Positions 14,017-16,665 of a DNA stretch of 16,665 bases are shown here, one piece after another (within the stretch, counting starts at the first letter, position 1; each line of letters starts with the position of its first letter). Under the pieces are notes generated by a model that did not search any database, was not told where the DNA came from, and saw only the letters and a list, made by a program, of their open reading frames with translations. Position numbers and translations under genes: made by a program. This DNA is from an uncultured bacterium (lineage in GTDB: Bacteria > Bacillota > Clostridia > Lachnospirales > Lachnospiraceae), in NCBI GenBank assembly GCA_905214365.1, contig CAJMMH010000024.1:1-16665 (forward strand), written 5' to 3'.

Positions 14017-15055
14017 GATCAAGGACCATAGAAACTCCATTCGACTGAGAACTCTGTTCCATGGCGCGGATGTAGGAATCACGATTCTGGTAAACCGAAT
14101 GGATTGCGTCCAAGAGCGTCTGATTGGTTAGCTCTTCTTCCGGAAGAACAAATGAGAAGCCCTGTTTTTTGAAGGACTTGGCATTCAGAATCTGGTCTCC
14201 GCGGCTGGCTGTCAGAGGAAGCGGAACCAGAATATTCGGTTTTTTCAGAGCAAGAAGTTCGCAGATTGCGTTCGCACCGGCACGGGAGAGGACGATATCG
14301 GCTGCAGCCATAAGATCTTTCAGCTCAGCGGAGATATATTCGTACTGAACATAACCCGGCTGTGTCAGAGACGGATCAAGATTGCCCTTTCCGCACAGAT
14401 GAATGACCTGGAATTCTTTCAAAAGCTCCGGAAGAACAGATCGAAGCGCGGTATTGACTGCGCGGGAGCCTGTGCTGCCGCCCATCATCAGAAGGACCGG
14501 TTTGTCAGGTTTCAGACCGGCAAACGCAAGTCCGGCTTCTTTGGAGCCAGTCAGCAACTCGCTGCGGATCGGGGAACCGGTAAGAACTGCTTTTCCTGCC
14601 GGGAGATGCTGCATCGTTTCCGGAAAATTGCAGCAGATTTTGGATGCGGCACGCATGCTGATCTTATTGGCAAGTCCCGGAGTCATATCTGATTCATGGA
14701 TAATAACCGGTACCTTGAAGTGCCCGGCAGCGAGAACAACCGGAACAGAAACAAAACCACCCTTGGAAAAGACAACGTCCGGTTTGTATTCTTTGATGAT
14801 CTGTTTTGCTTCATGGAATCCTTTCAGAACACGGAACGGATCAGTCAGGTTCTTGGCGCTGAGATAGCGGCGGAACTTTCCGGTCGCGATACCGCGGTAC
14901 GGGATTCCCTGATCTTCAATCAGTTTCTTTTCCATACCGGCATAAGAACCAACGTAAAGAATATCAAATCCGGCTTCCTTCAGACCGGGAAGCAATGCGA
15001 TATTTGGCGTAACATGCCCGGCGGTTCCTCCGCCGGTTAATAAAACTTTTTTCAT
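13991..15055 (-). CDS. murG: MurG-like UDP-GlcNAc:lipid I N-acetylglucosaminyltransferase
   Basis: This 354-aa GT28-family enzyme transfers GlcNAc from UDP-GlcNAc to lipid I, making lipid II for peptidoglycan at the inner membrane face. The N-terminal glycine loop GGGTAGHVTPNIAL (8-21), the second glycine loop MMGGSTGSRAVN, and the donor-binding SRAGANAICELLALKKP stretch are all present. The donor-site tail reads SRGDQILNAK, a variant of the usual N-HQ-NA form. Length is normal. The start follows AGAAAGG. It is not in a division/cell-wall cluster here, and follows the TSCPD gene by 22 bp. It may be a second MurG paralogue; this cannot be judged from the window. Confidence 0.93.
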   Translation of the reverse strand: MKKVLLTGGGTAGHVTPNIALLPGLKEAGFDILYVGSYAGMEKKLIEDQGIPYRGIATGKFRRYLSAKNLTDPFRVLKGFHEAKQIIKEYKPDVVFSKGGFVSVPVVLAAGHFKVPVIIHESDMTPGLANKISMRAASKICCNFPETMQHLPAGKAVLTGSPIRSELLTGSKEAGLAFAGLKPDKPVLLMMGGSTGSRAVNTALRSVLPELLKEFQVIHLCGKGNLDPSLTQPGYVQYEYISAELKDLMAAADIVLSRAGANAICELLALKKPNILVPLPLTASRGDQILNAKSFKKQGFSFVLPEEELTNQTLLDAIHSVYQNRDSYIRAMEQSSQSNGVSMVLDLICQAAKV

Positions 15056-15077
15056 AAAACAGCCTTTCTGACGCGGT

Positions 15078-15320
15078 TTAAGCGTGTAGCTCCTTCAGGG
15101 CTCTTGCCAGCTGATCCGGGCAGGAGGTCGGTCTGCTGCCGCAGGTAATGCCGGAAAGACGGCTGATTGCATCGTCAACCTTCATGCCGCGTACAAGCGC
15201 GCAGATTCCTTTTGTGTTGCCGTTGCAGCCGCCAACGAACTGAACTTCTTTAATGGTATCGCCATCGAGTTCAATATTAATTGCCTTGGAACAGACACCG
15301 TGAGTAGTATAAGTAGTCAT
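15078..15320 (-). CDS. TSCPD-domain small protein
   Basis: This 80-aa protein is a TSCPD-domain protein (TIGR03905-like), an uncharacterised family in anaerobes. It carries the signature RPTSCPDQLA near its C-terminus and three more cysteines, at GVC(S), GGC(N) and the ITCGS motif. The domain also occurs at the end of some vitamin B12-dependent ribonucleotide reductases. A perfect AGGAGG site 7 nt upstream fixes the ATG at 15320; the longer ORF to 15362 lacks one. It leads a two-gene unit with murG from the promoter at 15406-15434. Confidence 0.9.
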   Translation of the reverse strand: MTTYTTHGVCSKAINIELDGDTIKEVQFVGGCNGNTKGICALVRGMKVDDAISRLSGITCGSRPTSCPDQLARALKELHA

Positions 15321-15405
15321 AAGATAACCTCCTGAATTTAGAGTATGCTTTCGGAATTTCATTGGGTCTGAGTTCGCGAAAGTACATAAGAATTATGTGT
15401 CTTTC

Positions 15406-15434
15406 AATATAGCACAAAGGCTTGGGATTGTCCA
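15406..15434 (-). promoter_or_regulatory. Promoter of the TSCPD-murG unit
   Basis: Read on the minus strand, TGGACA (15434-15429) and TATATT (15411-15406) are separated by 17 bp, each a 5/6 match to sigma-A consensus. The start point would be near 15399. Just downstream is a palindrome, ACATAA-ttc-TTATGT (15383-15397), within a copy of the GTACATAAG motif seen at 30-38. An imperfect inverted pair at 15441-15452 and 15526-15538 lies further up. Confidence 0.75.
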
Positions 15435-15590
15435 GACTGGGCTTGCTGCTGCAGACAGAGTTTTTTAGAAATCCATATGAAAAGCGGCTTTTGAGTGAAG
15501 TGAGCTATGCGCGTTTGTTTTGCCGCAGCAGACAAGCAGAGCCTGTCGGATAAATGAAAATGATGCAGAAAAGATACGAAGGATTCTGAC

Positions 15591-15619
15591 TTAACAAGCG
15601 GACCAAACTGTGATTTAAT
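15591..15619 (+). promoter_or_regulatory. Promoter of the 15654-16463 gene
   Basis: TTAACA (15591-15596) and TTTAAT (15614-15619), 17 bp apart, are each 5/6 matches to sigma-A consensus. Each hexamer is followed by AAGCG or AAGCG-like sequence (TTAACAAGCG, TTAATAAGCG), so a short direct repeat overlaps the promoter. It is divergent from the TSCPD promoter. Confidence 0.6.
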
Positions 15620-15653
15620 AAGCGTAAGAACTCAGAAAGGAGCGAGGGGTGGT

Positions 15654-16463
15654 ATGCTGGCATATCTGGAACAGGGGAACGCCCTGTACATCTTCGCCGC
15701 ACTTTGCCTGATCGGAATGATCGGAAAGCTGGCGGTCAATCATGTGTACAAAAGTCTAATCAAACAGTCGGATAATATAGCGGCGGCAAAGGACAAGCAG
15801 CTGCAGCAGATGAAAACAAAGTACGAAAGTATTTACCGGATTAATTGCGGAATTAAGAACAGCGAGGTGTTTGTTCAGAAGAAACTTGCGCAGTATCAGC
15901 TGGTAAGGCTGAGGCTGAAAACATGGGAGGCAGTGGATCTGTATGCCGGAGCAGTATGTTTGTTGCTTGGAATCGGATCGGCGTTTGGAATTTACTGGTG
16001 GGATGGAAACGCAAAGATGAGTGTTGCTTATCTTGCGGCGGCGGCCGCGGCCGCGGTATGGATGCTTCTGTTTCATCAGGCGGCGGACAGCGGCGGAAAT
16101 CGGATGCTCCTGGAGAAATCTCTGTGCCATTATTTTGAAAATGTGTTAGTTGTGCGAAGCGCCAGAGTCGGGAAGCAGGAGGCAGAAGAGGAAGAACTGC
16201 AGCGCAGCCATCCGGTTATGAAGGACGATATATTCATGCGGAAACAGGAGCCGGAACAGGAATCCTCCAATACGTTTACCGCCGCAGCGCCGGCTGACAG
16301 CAGCATAGGAAAATCAGGGCAGCGTGCGCAGATGGATGCGCTTCGGGAAAGCCTGTCTCAGATCGCTGCTGCAAAGAGCGAAGACTCGGATAAGAAAAAT
16401 CGACGTCTGACACAGAAAGAAGAGCAGTTGATTGATGAAATTCTGAGACAGTATTTGTCGTGA
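15654..16463 (+). CDS. Membrane protein of unknown function, Lachnospiraceae-type
   Basis: This 269-aa protein resembles an uncharacterised membrane protein family of Lachnospiraceae that begins with a M-L-x-Y-L-E-Q-G-N segment. It has a first hydrophobic helix (about 10-28), a basic, Gln-rich cytoplasmic coil-like region (35-92), two more helices (about 95-115 and 122-141, the latter with eight consecutive Ala), then a cytoplasmic tail ending in a charged coiled region (LTQKEEQLIDEIL near the end). No enzymatic motif was seen. Its ATG has AGAAAGGAG upstream, and it has a promoter and a strong terminator, so it is monocistronic. The function is not known to me. Confidence 0.85.
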   Translation: MLAYLEQGNALYIFAALCLIGMIGKLAVNHVYKSLIKQSDNIAAAKDKQLQQMKTKYESIYRINCGIKNSEVFVQKKLAQYQLVRLRLKTWEAVDLYAGAVCLLLGIGSAFGIYWWDGNAKMSVAYLAAAAAAAVWMLLFHQAADSGGNRMLLEKSLCHYFENVLVVRSARVGKQEAEEEELQRSHPVMKDDIFMRKQEPEQESSNTFTAAAPADSSIGKSGQRAQMDALRESLSQIAAAKSEDSDKKNRRLTQKEEQLIDEILRQYLS

Positions 16464-16534
16464 GAGCCTGTGACAGCATAAAACAGCAGTAAGCAGAGCG
16501 CTATTGAAAGCGCGGCAAAAGCCTGGAATCGTGG

Positions 16535-16583
16535 AAAAATCCCTGTAATCCGGAATGGAAAGAGCCGGATTGCAGGGATTTTT
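16535..16583 (+). terminator. Intrinsic terminator after the membrane-protein gene
   Basis: AAAAATCCCTGTAATCCGG (16535-16553) is mirrored by CCGGATTGCAGGGATTTTT (16565-16583), giving 18 pairs and one T/G position around an 11-nt loop, flanked by A- and T-tracts. The symmetry could work in both directions. Nothing further was recognised in 16584-16665. Confidence 0.9.
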
Positions 16584-16665
16584 CAGTTACGTATACTCTT
16601 ATTCTCACTTGCAAAGTGCAGATGGATAGAAACAGGCAGGATCGCAGCGTTTCCGGCTGTGCGCC

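Noticed and set aside
16032..16060. GC-rich palindromic tract with a GCGGCCGC site in the last CDS
   Set aside because: It encodes the run of alanines in a membrane helix, so coding explains it; no repeat elsewhere supports a regulatory role.

Overview
The window reads as chromosomal DNA of a Lachnospiraceae-type (Clostridia, Firmicutes) anaerobe. The reasons are the gene families (a Clostridia-style Tad/type IVb pilus operon with DUF5702 and DUF6382 members, a standalone MurG, a TSCPD protein), purine-rich Shine-Dalgarno sites and canonical sigma-A promoters. The genus cannot be read from the sequence. No tRNA, rRNA, CRISPR array or full transposase gene was seen.

Region 1 (1-1245): an AraC-family regulator (79-981), two perfect DnaA boxes in its last codons, then a strong sigma-A promoter (TTGACA-N16-TATAAT) and a leader of about 150 nt.

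Region 2 (1246-10825): one co-directional pilus operon: TadZ/CpaE-like protein, CpaF/TadA ATPase, TadB-like and TadC-like membrane proteins, a 58-aa Flp pilin (5959-6135), a DUF5702 protein, a TadE-like pseudopilin with two tandem H-C-C-C putative metal-binding modules, an A24 prepilin peptidase, a second TadE-like pseudopilin, and a DUF6382 protein that ends where an FHA domain is usually found. The expected machine is: CpaF powers assembly on the TadB/TadC platform, TadZ positions it, the peptidase cleaves Flp and the TadE-like subunits after the glycine of a G|xxxxE site, and the fibre forms outside the membrane. No secretin is present, as expected for a single-membrane cell, and no CpaB/SAF-domain gene is in the window. 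Two ~150-bp MITE-like elements sit inside the operon in opposite orientation.

Region 3 (10826-13261): a gap with its own promoter and a hairpin built from a repeat also found upstream of the AraC and pilin genes; a rhomboid protease with a soluble N-terminal domain; a convergent soluble histidine kinase-like protein whose gene overlaps the rhomboid gene by 71 bp; and a repeat-rich divergent intergenic region.

Region 4 (13262-16665): a HIT-family hydrolase; a 309-bp convergent intergenic region with a long hairpin, a MITE end fragment and a duplicated murG tail; a minus-strand TSCPD-murG transcription unit with a good promoter; and a conserved-looking membrane protein with its own promoter and a strong intrinsic terminator.

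The most notable signals are a short repeat family that carries a ribosome binding site and start codon in two leaders, the MITE-like family, the doubled H-C-C-C module on a pseudopilin, and an Ig-like extracytoplasmic insertion in the TadC-like protein. All are read by eye; no alignments or searches were run.
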